From: Pedobacter sp. W3I1
GTDB taxonomy: Bacteria; Bacteroidota; Bacteroidia; Sphingobacteriales; Sphingobacteriaceae
DNA length: 64,000 nucleotides
Assembly: GCF_030816015.1 (NCBI RefSeq)
Contig: NZ_JAUSXN010000001.1
Span: 62,001 to 126,000, forward strand
Direction of reading: 5' to 3'
Positions 34,341-44,258 of this stretch are shown here, piece by piece (the first letter of the stretch is position 1; each line of letters begins with the position of its first letter). The notes under the pieces were generated by a model. That model made no database searches. It worked only from the letters and a program-made list of their open reading frames with translations, and was not told the origin of the DNA. The position numbers and the translations under genes were made by a program.

Positions 34341-36857
34341 TTAGCTCAATTTTTGTTCCAATGTAACAACTTCTGGCTGAATAATATTCCATTTCAATGT
34401 ATCTTCTTCGGGATGTTTGCTCACCTGGATCTTTGATCCTTTTTTGAGCTCGCCCGAAATGATGTATTTCGAAATTGGCCTGCGTAAAAGATTTCTGATC
34501 ACTGCCGATAGCTGTCTTGCTCCATATTTTGGGGTAAAGCCGTCTAATGCGATCATTTTCTTGGCATCATCTGCTATTTCAAATTCGATCCCCATTTTAT
34601 TTAGCGATTGCACCAAACTGCTCAGCTGAATTTCAAAGATGCGCACCACATTACTTTCGTTAATCGGTGCAAATGGAACAATTTCCGAAATCCGGGCTAA
34701 AAACTCGGGGCGGAAATGCCCTGCCATTACCTCCATCAATTGGTTCGATGCCGGAATAATATTTTTACTGATTTGTTCTGCTATCCATTCGCTGCCGATA
34801 TTGGAGGTAAAAAGAATCAGCGAATTGCTAAAATCGCCCTCTTTTCCTAAACGATCGTGCATGTGGCCTTCATCCAAGATCTGTAGGAAGGTATCGAAAA
34901 CAGAAGGGTGTGCTTTTTCAATTTCATCAAACAGCAATACCGAATAAGGCTGTTGCCTGATTTTATTCACCAGCAAACCACCTTCCTCATAACCCACATA
35001 ACCTGGAGGCGCTCCATAAAGCAATGCGGCACTGTGTTCTTCTTTAAATTCAGACATATCGAACCTGATCATCGCCTTTTCATCGTTAAAAAGAAATTCG
35101 GCTATTGATTTGGCCAGCTCAGTTTTCCCCGTTCCAGTTGGACCCAGCAAAAAGAAAGATCCAATGGGCTGTCCCTTTTTGTTCAATCCACTGCGCGATT
35201 CCAATATCGCATCAGAAACAGCTTTAAGGGCCTGATCTTGCCCTACAACGCGTTTTTTCAGATACTGCTCCATATTAAGCAATTTTTCTTTTTCTCCAGC
35301 CTGAAGTTTTCCCATTGGGATGCCTGTTTTGTAGGCCACAATGGAAGCAATATCCTGTTTGGTAATGCGGTCGCTTTTTTCGGCAGCATATTTCTTTAAT
35401 TCCTGCAGGCTACTGGTGATATAACCCTGATATTCATCGGCCGTTTCGAAGGCATCGGTCTGCGTTTCGTCGGTTAATCGTCCTAATAAAACAGGACTTA
35501 ATTTATTTTGAAGCAAAGAAAAAAGCCATTTGTAGTCAGCAAATTTATCTGCATCTGATTGTTCTGTATTGGCGTTTAATGCTTCCAGATCAGCTTCCAA
35601 ACTTTCAATTACCTGATCGGAAGTATCGTTCATCATTTTCATTGCCGCCATGGTTCTATCCAGCAGATCGAAAGCAGAATCAGGGAGACGTCTGTCTTTC
35701 ATATACCGCTTGGCTAAACGGACACATTCGCCTAACGCATCGGGTTCGATAGCTAAAATATGGTGTTCTTCATATTTTACCGCCAGTTTCTGCAACATTT
35801 TTATCGTGCTTTCCTCATTCGGTTCATTTACCTGAAGCACTTCAAAACGCCTGCTGAAAGCCTGCTCTGGCTCAATAATCTTGCGGTATTCGTCAATAGT
35901 GGTTGCGCCTATTACGGTGATTTCGCCCCGGGCAAGTTCAGGCTTTAATAAATTGCCAATTCCGGCACCTAATGGGCCTTTGCTATCCAGTAGCGTATGA
36001 ATTTCATCAATAAAGAGCACCGCTTTTTCGAACTGTTTTATTTCTTTGATGATGTTTTTTAAACGGTCTTCGATCTCTCCTTTATAAGACGCACCTGCAA
36101 TTAATGAGCCCAGATCTAACTCAAAAAGCTGGACAGGTTTAAGGCTTTCTGGTACATTCTGGTTTACAATATCAATGGCAAATCCATCAACAAGCGCTGT
36201 TTTACCCACACCGGCATCGCCAGTAAGAATTACATTTGGCTTGGTGCGGCGACAAAGGATTTCCATCATCATTCTCGTTTCTTTATCCCGGCCGATTATC
36301 GGATCGGTTTTACCATCGCGAACTAGCTGTAACCGGTCTATGCAATATTTATACAGGGCATTGCCTGTACTTTTATTTTCTGCAGATGAAGTGGTCTGGC
36401 CTGGAGAAACCGCTCTCGAGATTGCTTCATCCTTTACATAGAGGTCTAAAATTTCGCGTTCCTTTATCGGGAAAGATTTTAACTGATCGGGCTGAAAACC
36501 GATTCCGGGTTTAGCCAGTGCGGTTAACACACACACCGGTGTAATTAAATCCAACCCTAGTTTAATGCGTACATTATCTGCCTCTTCAAAAATAACGGCA
36601 ATTTCTGGTGCACCACTAACGGTATCACTAAAACCCGCAGATTTTGTCTGTTCATCAATCCGAACTTCTGCCCACTCACTAATGTATTCTTCATCCTTCC
36701 CTATGGAAGTGATAAACGACCGTAAACCCACATCTTTATGCATTAAGCCCTTGAGCAAATGCGCAGCAGAAAATGTTTCGTTTCTGTATTCTTTTGCTAA
36801 CGACTGTGCAATGTGCAAGGCTGTTTTAACCGATTCGCTTAAATTTGTAATTGCCAT
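34341..36857 (-). CDS. clpV: T6SS sheath-recycling AAA+ ATPase ClpV/TssH
   Basis: 838-residue Hsp100/ClpB-type unfoldase that disassembles contracted sheaths. A Clp N-terminal domain (residues 1-145) is followed by a first AAA+ module (Walker A GDAGVGKT at 213-220, Walker B VLFIDEIHTLL), a short middle domain near 410-480, and a second AAA+ module (Walker A GPTGTGKT near 573, Walker B VLLFDEIEKAHP) with a ClpB D2 C-terminal part. The middle domain is shorter than that of ClpB, as in ClpV. Next to tssB and tssC. Starts 5 bp after the tssR stop. Confidence 0.95.
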   Translation of the reverse strand: MAITNLSESVKTALHIAQSLAKEYRNETFSAAHLLKGLMHKDVGLRSFITSIGKDEEYISEWAEVRIDEQTKSAGFSDTVSGAPEIAVIFEEADNVRIKLGLDLITPVCVLTALAKPGIGFQPDQLKSFPIKEREILDLYVKDEAISRAVSPGQTTSSAENKSTGNALYKYCIDRLQLVRDGKTDPIIGRDKETRMMMEILCRRTKPNVILTGDAGVGKTALVDGFAIDIVNQNVPESLKPVQLFELDLGSLIAGASYKGEIEDRLKNIIKEIKQFEKAVLFIDEIHTLLDSKGPLGAGIGNLLKPELARGEITVIGATTIDEYRKIIEPEQAFSRRFEVLQVNEPNEESTIKMLQKLAVKYEEHHILAIEPDALGECVRLAKRYMKDRRLPDSAFDLLDRTMAAMKMMNDTSDQVIESLEADLEALNANTEQSDADKFADYKWLFSLLQNKLSPVLLGRLTDETQTDAFETADEYQGYITSSLQELKKYAAEKSDRITKQDIASIVAYKTGIPMGKLQAGEKEKLLNMEQYLKKRVVGQDQALKAVSDAILESRSGLNKKGQPIGSFFLLGPTGTGKTELAKSIAEFLFNDEKAMIRFDMSEFKEEHSAALLYGAPPGYVGYEEGGLLVNKIRQQPYSVLLFDEIEKAHPSVFDTFLQILDEGHMHDRLGKEGDFSNSLILFTSNIGSEWIAEQISKNIIPASNQLMEVMAGHFRPEFLARISEIVPFAPINESNVVRIFEIQLSSLVQSLNKMGIEFEIADDAKKMIALDGFTPKYGARQLSAVIRNLLRRPISKYIISGELKKGSKIQVSKHPEEDTLKWNIIQPEVVTLEQKLS

Positions 36858-36862
36858 AGCCC

Positions 36863-39238
36863 TTAGTTGGTTGTAGGCAAAACTGCCGGGTTAAAATTAT
36901 TTTCGGTGATGTAGTAGTATATTTTTCCGTTTGATACAAATTGTTGCTCAATCTGTGTCGCCCTTTTAATCTGTTGTACCGATTGGCTTAACATCTTAAT
37001 ATAACTCTCGAACTGATCGAGGGGCATTCTGGAGGTGCTCTTTAAATCGCTTACGGTGTATTTTGACAGGAACTCGTTATTTAAAGGTAAACCCGTTACC
37101 AATTTGATATAATTGGCCAAAGTCATGGCTTTAATATCACCTGATGATACTTTCATCCCCAGCAATTGTTTAGGCATTTTAACGTAGTTTTTAACCAGTT
37201 TACTTCTGAAAGAAGACTGATCGGCCTGCAGGTTTTGCCCTAGCATAATCGAAAAAACATCTACAATCTGCTTGTATTCCATGTTATTTAGTACAATGGC
37301 GTACTGCAAAGTAGCACGATTGTTTTTTACAACATCGGCTGATAGGTTGGCGGTACTGTAATATTTAAAGGCATTATGCGGCATGCGGTCAGCTACTTCT
37401 ATACCAACAGGAGCAGGTAATAAACCTTCTACATCAGCAGATAGGTTTTTACGCGATATGCCGGTTAAACGGAATGCGCTATCCAAAGAACTGATCTGAT
37501 TGTAGATATCCATATTGGTTTCTTTTACAAAACGGCGCAAAGCGATGGTCATGCTCTGGTTCGAGTTTACCGAACCTTTAGTTGGAAAAACTACCCCACC
37601 TTGTATTAAACTGTTCTTAGGATAATCTAAATAATAAGAAATTGAGTCCTGGAGGCTGGTATTATAAGGTTGGAAGCTTTTTAAACCCTCGCCTTTAACC
37701 ATGGTATTTTTTCTGTATTCGGCAGCACGAATAGCTGATTCTGAAACCAATTTTCGCGATTGAATTACAAAATCATTAAACGACTGGTTAAAATCGCTAT
37801 AAACCTGCAGTGCTAAAATCCGGGCATCGGCAAGGGCTACCTGTTCACTCAGTTCGTTAATGAGGTAATTATTAGTACCACCAACATTACCTGTACTGCC
37901 AACCAAAACAATTAAATTGGTTTCGTTCTTTTTGGTTTTAAACAAATTTAATCCGGCCTTTAATCCTGCAAATACAGGTTCTTCGGCAATTTCGCCGTTA
38001 CACCTCAGTGTGTTTTTTGCCTGGTTTGACAGGAAAGTCATCAACTGCCGGTAGTCATCCTGAATTGGACTAACAAAAATCCCTTGCAATGAGCATCCAT
38101 TTTCGCCACGATATACCACACCGCCATAATTTACTTTAGTCCCTTTGCCAAAATCGCCCATTATGCTTTCGAAAGAAGCAATAGTATTGGTCATTCCCGA
38201 AAGATATTTCGTCATCGGGCTTCCACCATCAACTACAAAAACAACATTAACCTTATTTTTATTTTTGCGGAGTTTTAAATAATCCTGATAAGATAGTGCA
38301 GAACCATTAATGGTTAATATTTTGTTGTCCTTTTTGTTGTAAACATCGGCGGCTATACCCACAGCATAAGCACCGGCATCATCAGAAACGACAGGGACAC
38401 TTCTTAAAATCAGGTTTTCTCTTGGCAATAAAGGATCTACTACGAAAGCTGTTCCATTATTTATTCCATTTTTAATTGCTGTTGAAGTGGAATCATCGTT
38501 ATCATAATTACCCGGTTTAACCGATGTAATATACAATCGATCTCCCCAACTGTGTACGGCTTCAGCAGAAACCCATCCGTAAATGCTTTTTAAGGCCGTA
38601 TCGGCAACCAACTGATCATCAGAACCAATCAGGTATTTTTTACCATCTTCTGATTTTTTATAGATATAAGCAATTTCATGCAACCTTACTTTAGTGCGCC
38701 TGTCTTTAAGTTCGGGGGTGTTGTAAACCAAAATGGAGTCGGTAGTATCGAAATAAAATTTTGGCTCTGTTAATGCATTTTTGCCATTGATAATGCCAAT
38801 CGCTTTTTCGGCATAACCTGTTTTTTGGTTAGAGAAGGCGCGTTGCCACAAAAGCAGTTTAGATTTTGCAATCCAGCCGTAACTGATGGCACTTTTTTTA
38901 TCGTTAATTTTTCTTCCCCTGATCATTCCCGCCTTGTATTTAATCAGTTTGAGGTAACCGTTTTCTTCCTTAGAAACATAAAAAGGCTCCATAAAACTTA
39001 TTTTTTTCATAATCAGGCTTCCGCCTGGAGCGGTAGTGGTATAATTATCTTCGCGGTCGGAAAAAACAATCCAGGGCAAATTGCTGCTACTCGTATTATC
39101 GTTAACGTTTATGGTTTCGGCTGGCCGCTCATACGATTTAGGCATGTATTTTACTTTTTTGCCAAACGATGCGGGCGATTGTGCATACGCAAACGATATT
39201 CCTAAAAACAGGATGGTTAAGGCATAATATTTTTTCAT
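36863..39238 (-). CDS. tssR: T6SSiii protein TssR (VWA-like, periplasmic)
   Basis: 791 residues with a Sec signal peptide (MKKYYALTILFLGISFAYAQ), hence periplasmic or envelope-exposed. A von Willebrand A-like part lies near 330-480: VNVVFVVDGGSPMTKYLSGM is a D-G-G-S-x-M variant of the MIDAS motif, followed by TNLIVLVGSTGNVGG. The N-terminal third has repeated β-rich segments with W-V-A-K/W-V-S-A patterns like SH3-type units. TssR is one of the proteins specific to T6SSiii that is thought to help build its membrane complex. Sits between tssP and clpV, in the expected place. Confidence 0.88.
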   Translation of the reverse strand: MKKYYALTILFLGISFAYAQSPASFGKKVKYMPKSYERPAETINVNDNTSSSNLPWIVFSDREDNYTTTAPGGSLIMKKISFMEPFYVSKEENGYLKLIKYKAGMIRGRKINDKKSAISYGWIAKSKLLLWQRAFSNQKTGYAEKAIGIINGKNALTEPKFYFDTTDSILVYNTPELKDRRTKVRLHEIAYIYKKSEDGKKYLIGSDDQLVADTALKSIYGWVSAEAVHSWGDRLYITSVKPGNYDNDDSTSTAIKNGINNGTAFVVDPLLPRENLILRSVPVVSDDAGAYAVGIAADVYNKKDNKILTINGSALSYQDYLKLRKNKNKVNVVFVVDGGSPMTKYLSGMTNTIASFESIMGDFGKGTKVNYGGVVYRGENGCSLQGIFVSPIQDDYRQLMTFLSNQAKNTLRCNGEIAEEPVFAGLKAGLNLFKTKKNETNLIVLVGSTGNVGGTNNYLINELSEQVALADARILALQVYSDFNQSFNDFVIQSRKLVSESAIRAAEYRKNTMVKGEGLKSFQPYNTSLQDSISYYLDYPKNSLIQGGVVFPTKGSVNSNQSMTIALRRFVKETNMDIYNQISSLDSAFRLTGISRKNLSADVEGLLPAPVGIEVADRMPHNAFKYYSTANLSADVVKNNRATLQYAIVLNNMEYKQIVDVFSIMLGQNLQADQSSFRSKLVKNYVKMPKQLLGMKVSSGDIKAMTLANYIKLVTGLPLNNEFLSKYTVSDLKSTSRMPLDQFESYIKMLSQSVQQIKRATQIEQQFVSNGKIYYYITENNFNPAVLPTTN

Positions 39239-39280
39239 AATATTTGTAGATGAGCTTTAAAATTAGGTTCAGAGGTTAAT

Positions 39281-40261
39281 CTATTTCGTTTTCGCCGGAG
39301 CATCAGTAGTTGCTGTTGCTGCAGGCTGGGCTGTTCCCGAGTGTTGCTTAATGTTTAACAAACTGGCACAGGTAGAATTTGGCTTAATGGTTAACTGCGC
39401 TTCATCAACTGCTATTTCGCCGCCAAAAGTTAGGCCCATGCAATAAGAGTAAATATCAGTCTGCTTTTTCTTCCCGTTCATCTCTACATTTACCGTTACT
39501 TTTTCGTTGTTGCACATGTATTTATTAACGAGGTAATAATAGTTGGAGTTAAAATCGGCACCATTTGCTATGGCCTGTAAGCGGGCTCTGATATCATCAA
39601 TGGTTTTACGTTCTCCATCGCCTGGCGCAACCAGATCTTCCACTATTTCGGCATTGGGATCGGTAATTAGAATGGTTAAAAAAGCAGGCTTACGTGCTTT
39701 ATCCGACCGAAGGCGTACCACATATTTCCCTGGTGCGCGGTAAGTGTATAAGGCGGTTTTTCCTTTAACATCTACACGGCCGGTTTCGCCGAAAGACCAT
39801 TCGAAATCTTTTCCTTCGCCATCACCCTCCAGCCTGATTTCTTCGTTAACCAGACCTGCAGTTGGTCCGCTTATGGTGAGTACACTATCGATAACTGCTG
39901 CTTTCACCGTATCGCGCACGGTAATTGGAAATTCCTGACGAAGTTCGCCATCTACCGTTAAACGTACAATATAAGTATCGGGCTTGGTGTAATGATAGGA
40001 ACCGGTTTTTGTAGTCGCTTTTTCGCCATTACCGAATTCCCATAACCACTTAGTGGCTTTTGGCGTATTATCAGTAAAAACCAAATCCTCGTTTAAATAA
40101 ATTTCATCTTTAAGGATTCTGGCGTCAATGGCCCTTTTTTCGAACAAAGAGCTTTTAAATAAGAAAATCAGGCCTGTTAAGAGCAGTACAGCCAAAAGAA
40201 TGTAAAGAATAACATAGCCTTGCGAATTTGAGTTAACTTGCTTGGTGTTTGTGTCAGACAT
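39281..40261 (-). CDS. tssP: T6SSiii membrane protein TssP with PKD-like domains
   Basis: 326 residues. A cytoplasmic N-terminus, one TM helix at about 15-37 (YVILYILLAVLLLTGLIFLF), then a periplasmic part with two PKD-like β-sandwich units. The first is near 60-115 (WLWEFGNGEKATTKTG, YHYTKPDTYIVRLTV), the second near 145-205 (FEWSFGETGRVDVKG, YTYRAPGKYVVRLRS). A C-terminal Cys-containing domain and an Ala/Thr/Pro-rich end follow. Topology and PKD units match TssP, a T6SSiii-specific component. Forms a gene string with the two TssO-like genes upstream and tssR downstream. Confidence 0.85.
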   Translation of the reverse strand: MSDTNTKQVNSNSQGYVILYILLAVLLLTGLIFLFKSSLFEKRAIDARILKDEIYLNEDLVFTDNTPKATKWLWEFGNGEKATTKTGSYHYTKPDTYIVRLTVDGELRQEFPITVRDTVKAAVIDSVLTISGPTAGLVNEEIRLEGDGEGKDFEWSFGETGRVDVKGKTALYTYRAPGKYVVRLRSDKARKPAFLTILITDPNAEIVEDLVAPGDGERKTIDDIRARLQAIANGADFNSNYYYLVNKYMCNNEKVTVNVEMNGKKKQTDIYSYCMGLTFGGEIAVDEAQLTIKPNSTCASLLNIKQHSGTAQPAATATTDAPAKTK

Positions 40262-40290
40262 AGGTAGCGTTTTTATAGGTTGTGAGATGT

Positions 40291-40776
40291 TTATCTTGCA
40301 GATATGGTTTGCTGCAGCTGACGTCTGTTGGTAATGCAGTCGTCTAATTGTCTTTTGTGCAGTTCGATATCTGTAATATTTCTATTTTGTTCTTGTCTAT
40401 CATAAAATAATCTGTCGTACAATTGTGAGGTTTGAACGAAGATCTTGTATCTTGAATCGGATGCTTTACGATCAAATGCAGCTTTAATCGATCCTAATGA
40501 AAGCTGAATATCATTCTTTAAAAATACCGCCTGTACATTTGGGTTATAGCGTGTAATCTGTTTAAAAGTGGTATCAACAGTGGGCATGGTTTCTTTCACC
40601 ATATTTTCAAAGGCCTCGTTTTCACTAATCTTCACTTCAAGTTCTTCTTTAGAAATTTCGTAGCGCGATGTACCGCTGTAAAAAATGCCAAAACTTAAAA
40701 GCCCGACAGTAAAAACAAATAGGGCTAAAAAAAACAAGAATTGTTCCCGTCTTTCTTTTATGCTTAGTTTTATCAT
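40291..40776 (-). CDS. Small single-TM T6SSiii membrane protein, TssO-like (second)
   Basis: 161 residues with a charged start (MIKLSIKERREQF), one TM helix (residues about 13-32) and a mostly helical periplasmic part with coiled-coil character, ending in a polar C-terminus with a Cys. Same architecture as the next gene upstream. TssO of T6SSiii has this size and topology. Because two such proteins are present, one is TssO and the other either a duplicate or the unassigned partner. A lipoprotein signal, which TssQ should have, is absent. Confidence 0.68.
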   Translation of the reverse strand: MIKLSIKERREQFLFFLALFVFTVGLLSFGIFYSGTSRYEISKEELEVKISENEAFENMVKETMPTVDTTFKQITRYNPNVQAVFLKNDIQLSLGSIKAAFDRKASDSRYKIFVQTSQLYDRLFYDRQEQNRNITDIELHKRQLDDCITNRRQLQQTISAR

Positions 40777-40785
40777 AATCTTTAA

Positions 40786-41307
40786 TTATCGGCCGTACCT
40801 ACCATTTCTAATTTTATTAGCTGCAGATTGGTTTGCACGATGGCAGTCGTTTATTTGTTCCTTATATCTTTGAATATCACCTCTGGATTTGATCAGAGAA
40901 TCTTGTAAATCGGCCATTGCACCAACATTGTTATTGAGTTTTCCATACAGATCGAAACTTGGGCTGGCTTCGGTCTTCCTCGTAATTAAATCTTTTATCC
41001 TATTGTTAGCCGTTTGAATATCTCCAAGCAAAATGCTCTGTTTGCTCATTTCATTTGCATTATAATCACGGTATTGGGCAAGTTCTTTAAAGCGAACTAA
41101 AATAAGGTCGAAATTGGTATTGATATCTTTTCGTAAATAGGATAGCTTTTCAGTTTCTTTTACCTTTTTGTCGAGTAAAGTGTACTCGTAATCAGAAGCT
41201 GCGAAAAAGAGGTAAATACAAAGAATAGAAAAGAGTGTCAGGAAAACAAAGTTTAGGATAAACTTGGTATATGAATTCCTGATTTCGGCGGCGTTAATGG
41301 GTTTCAT
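40786..41307 (-). CDS. tssO: Small single-TM T6SSiii membrane protein, probable TssO
   Basis: 173 residues. MKPINAAEIRNSY, then a TM helix (about 15-35, FILNFVFLTLFSILCIYLFF), then a long helical periplasmic region likely to form a coiled coil. The start, size and topology match TssO of T6SSiii loci. First gene of the minus-strand string tssO-like, tssO-like, tssP, tssR, clpV, tssB, tssC. It lies 178 bp from the divergent tssE, so both core strings start from this intergenic region. I am surer of the class than of the exact Tss letter. Confidence 0.68.
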   Translation of the reverse strand: MKPINAAEIRNSYTKFILNFVFLTLFSILCIYLFFAASDYEYTLLDKKVKETEKLSYLRKDINTNFDLILVRFKELAQYRDYNANEMSKQSILLGDIQTANNRIKDLITRKTEASPSFDLYGKLNNNVGAMADLQDSLIKSRGDIQRYKEQINDCHRANQSAANKIRNGRYGR

Positions 41308-41485
41308 ATAGATTTAATAGTTTCACATAGCAATAGTATATAATTAATCCGACAATCAACCACACTAAAAATCACACAAACCTTTTCAAATTAACATTGT
41401 ACTATAACAATTTTTAATATTTGTTGTTTGGTTATTAAAACGATTTTATTTCTTTTACTTTTAACAAACTTTAAGCCAAACATCT
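41308..41485. promoter_or_regulatory. Divergent promoter region of the T6SS core
   Basis: A 178-bp AT-rich spacer between the minus-strand core operon and the plus-strand tssE-tssF operon. It must contain both promoters. A TATACTATTG stretch facing the tssO-like gene is one mismatch from the TAnnTTTG consensus, and the plus strand has AATATTTG around 41418, also imperfect. I see no palindromic operator. Confidence 0.45.
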
Positions 41486-41920
41486 ATGTCTGAAAATTTT
41501 TTCAACAAACCCTTCAGATTTAACTCCATCTTTTCAGGTGCTGGCCTACAGGCAACTGACCTCGGAAAATCGATTTCCAACCACATAGAACTGATTATTT
41601 TTACCCGGTTTGGGGAGCATAGATTCCACCATGATTTTGGATGTGAAATATGGGATCTTGATTTTGAGTTAATCGTGAGCGAGAGCATTTGGGAGGAAAA
41701 ATTCCGCAAATCGTTGCTAAAATCCATTACTGACTATGAATTTAGGATATATAATACCGAGGTAGAAGTGCGTATTACTGAAGTAGAAAATGTATATCCA
41801 CTACGTAAGATAACCGAGATCAAAAAAAAGGTAGATATTAGTGTTAGAGCACTAATAAAAACCACAGGAGAAAAATATTTTTTCAGCACCGCTTTATTTC
41901 TTAGCCCACTATCTACTTAA
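41486..41920 (+). CDS. tssE: T6SS baseplate protein TssE (gp25-like)
   Basis: 144 residues of the gp25/TssE family, a wedge component that starts sheath polymerisation at the baseplate. The family block is clear: SISNHIELIIFTRFGEHRF, then the E-x-x-I-W stretch, and IEVRITEVE-like strands near 95-105, followed by a β-hairpin end. Diverges from the tssO-like operon and is followed 26 bp later by tssF, as expected. No frame anomalies. The GEHR motif corresponds to the conserved G-E-R element of gp25. Confidence 0.92.
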   Translation: MSENFFNKPFRFNSIFSGAGLQATDLGKSISNHIELIIFTRFGEHRFHHDFGCEIWDLDFELIVSESIWEEKFRKSLLKSITDYEFRIYNTEVEVRITEVENVYPLRKITEIKKKVDISVRALIKTTGEKYFFSTALFLSPLST

Positions 41921-41946
41921 TCTAAAACGCCCAAAATATTCTACAC

Positions 41947-43812
41947 ATGAAACCAGTTTTTTATTCATCAAAAGATGAGATCCGGAACAGAATTTTAAAA
42001 AATGCCGAAGATTTTTGGAACGTTAAGGATAGTAATGATTTTGATCCGCTTGTAAAATTGATTATTGAGGCTTTAAGTAACGAACTTTTCAATGTAGCCA
42101 ACGATGTTAAAAATCTTGAGAATAGAATTTTCGATAAGATAAGCCGCATTTTAGCGCCCGATCATTTAACTTCATCGTTGCCTGCACACGCCATTATCCA
42201 CGCCAGGCCAATCGAAGATGAAGATTACCTTTCGCCATATACGCAGTTCGCTTTTAAGAAAAATATTCAGCAAGAAAATGATAAGGCAAAAAAAATTGAT
42301 ATTTTCTTCAGCCCCTTACACCAAATAAAAGTTCAAAATGCTGCCATAAAATATATTGCTACCGGAACTACCCTTTTTGATGTAGAACAATTGAGCAAGC
42401 AGCCTATTTTAAATACATTGCCTGGATCAACCATAGAAAAAAACACCATCTACATTGGTTTTAACGGGATAAAAAACTGGATGGATTTTAATAAACTAAA
42501 TTTATTTTTTGATTGGAAAAACTATTCGGTGCCTGAGAACACTTACGATCTGTTATCCTTAGGAAAATGGTTCTACAAAGACAATGAGCTTAGTGCTTAT
42601 ACCGAACGTTTTATGGACGAGCCTTTAACAGGGAAACAGGAAGCGCCCTTTCAGCATAAACAATTGCTTCATCTGATTAAGGCTGATGTGCTCCAGTTTT
42701 ACAGTAACAGGTTTATTACCCTTGGCGATCTCAACGATTTTAATATTGATGAAAGCAAAGAATTGCCAGCTGCTTTTGCAAATATTTTTCAGCCAGCGGG
42801 ATTAAACCAGATTGATGAAAAAGTAAAATGGCTTAAAGTGGTTTTTCCTGCTGCCATCAATCAGGAAATGCTGAATGAGCTTCATATCTACATCAATGCA
42901 TTTCCGGTGGTGAATAAAAGGTTAAGCCAGATCAAACACCGGCTTAAAACGATGAATAATATCATCCCCATTAAAACCGAAGCGATGGACCAAATGCTGG
43001 CTGTAGAAAACCTGAAAGACAATAAAGGCAAAAGTTATAACGAAATTCCATATACCAATGAGAACGATAAGGGTGATGGTTCATTCTCGATCAGATATGG
43101 TGGCACCGAGCGTTTCGACACCAGAAATGCTAAAGAACTGGTCGATTATCTGTTTGAACTGCTGAGGGATGAAAAGGCTTCTTTTTCTGCCTATGGTCCC
43201 GATTTTTTAAGTACTATGCTTAAAAATTTAGAGCAAAACATTGCCCTTATTGAACAAAAGAGCCGTTCGGCATTAAAAGACATCAAAGAATTACCCAGCT
43301 ATATTGTATTAAAACCGATTGATGACGCCGATATTTTGTTTTTAGATATTTGGGTTACACAGGCTGAAGAGGCTAACCACATTAATGCGGGCAGCCGGTT
43401 AGCGGTTTACGATAATAATAAAGTTAATGCAGAAAGCATCTTTTTATTAAGTCAAACAAAAGGTGGCCGCACCAGACTAAATGCGACCAACCGCGTTCAG
43501 GCTTATAAGTATGGGCTAACTACTGCAGATCGAATTATTACCAAAGCAGATGTGATTAACTTTTGCCGTTACGAATTGGGACAAAAGCTTAAAGGCATTA
43601 CTTTAGCCAAAGGCATTGTGATGGATAACAGGCCCAATGCCGGATTTATTAAAACCACCGATATTATAATTGAGCCGGCAGATAACCTTAAACTCACCGT
43701 GCAAGACTGGGAAGAGCTGCTTGGCCTTACTTTGGCTAAGTTAAATTTAAGGAGCACCATGAATGTGCATTATCGCTTATTATTAAAGCCAACGGTGTAC
43801 AAAATGGTTTAA
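41947..43812 (+). CDS. tssF: T6SS baseplate protein TssF
   Basis: 621 residues. TssF is the gp6-like wedge protein that with TssG and TssK forms the baseplate. The typical opening is seen (DEIRNRILKNAEDFWN, then DPLVKLIIEALSNELFNVANDVKNLE and PAHAIIHARP), with the PLTGKQEAPFQHKQLLHLIKAD and DLNDFNIDES areas in the middle and a VNFCRYELGQKLKGI region near the end. Forms an operon with tssE. After it come 446 bp of non-coding repeat and then tssG on the opposite strand, which breaks the usual tssF-tssG linkage. Confidence 0.93.
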   Translation: MKPVFYSSKDEIRNRILKNAEDFWNVKDSNDFDPLVKLIIEALSNELFNVANDVKNLENRIFDKISRILAPDHLTSSLPAHAIIHARPIEDEDYLSPYTQFAFKKNIQQENDKAKKIDIFFSPLHQIKVQNAAIKYIATGTTLFDVEQLSKQPILNTLPGSTIEKNTIYIGFNGIKNWMDFNKLNLFFDWKNYSVPENTYDLLSLGKWFYKDNELSAYTERFMDEPLTGKQEAPFQHKQLLHLIKADVLQFYSNRFITLGDLNDFNIDESKELPAAFANIFQPAGLNQIDEKVKWLKVVFPAAINQEMLNELHIYINAFPVVNKRLSQIKHRLKTMNNIIPIKTEAMDQMLAVENLKDNKGKSYNEIPYTNENDKGDGSFSIRYGGTERFDTRNAKELVDYLFELLRDEKASFSAYGPDFLSTMLKNLEQNIALIEQKSRSALKDIKELPSYIVLKPIDDADILFLDIWVTQAEEANHINAGSRLAVYDNNKVNAESIFLLSQTKGGRTRLNATNRVQAYKYGLTTADRIITKADVINFCRYELGQKLKGITLAKGIVMDNRPNAGFIKTTDIIIEPADNLKLTVQDWEELLGLTLAKLNLRSTMNVHYRLLLKPTVYKMV

Positions 43813-44258
43813 AGTTCTAAGATGGATATGCTGTTTTGTAAGCAGTTAGTAAAAATGACAAGAGAATTTTAGGAGATAAATCTCTTTAGATTATCGTCAT
43901 TTATAAGTTAGGAAATGAAAGGGTAGCATTTCATAGGTGCTGTAGTCCCGCCATTCGCTTTATCCCGATTGAAAATAATCGGGATGCCCGCTACTGTCGG
44001 GTTTAGTTAACATTGGTTTGTTTACAATAGCCAGTTTTCATTATTGATGAATGAAAGGTTTGAGTTTCCTGCAGTAGTCTAAGTGAGATAAACCCGATTG
44101 TCGGGAAGAGCTTCCGATCCTTCATCGGAACTCGAACCAAAAGCGGGACTGAAAATGCCAAGAACCACAAACCGCTCGTTTTCAAATAACCCGGATGCAA
44201 TTATTTTTATGATTTATAAGTAAGCCGAAAGAGATTGCTTCATTGTTCCTTCTCGCAA
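43813..44258. repeat. Foldback (MITE-like) repeat between tssF and tssG
   Basis: No ORF of note in 446 bp. A nested inverted-repeat element spans about 43944-44150. The outer arms are AGTCCCGC (43944-43951) and GCGGGACT (44143-44150). Inside are TCCCGATT-N6-AATCGGGA (43963-43984) and the pair GTCGGGTTTA (43996-44005)/TAAACCCGAT (44090-44099). It looks like a non-autonomous foldback element or a degenerated mobile unit, and its position coincides with a strand switch in the core genes. Confidence 0.65.
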
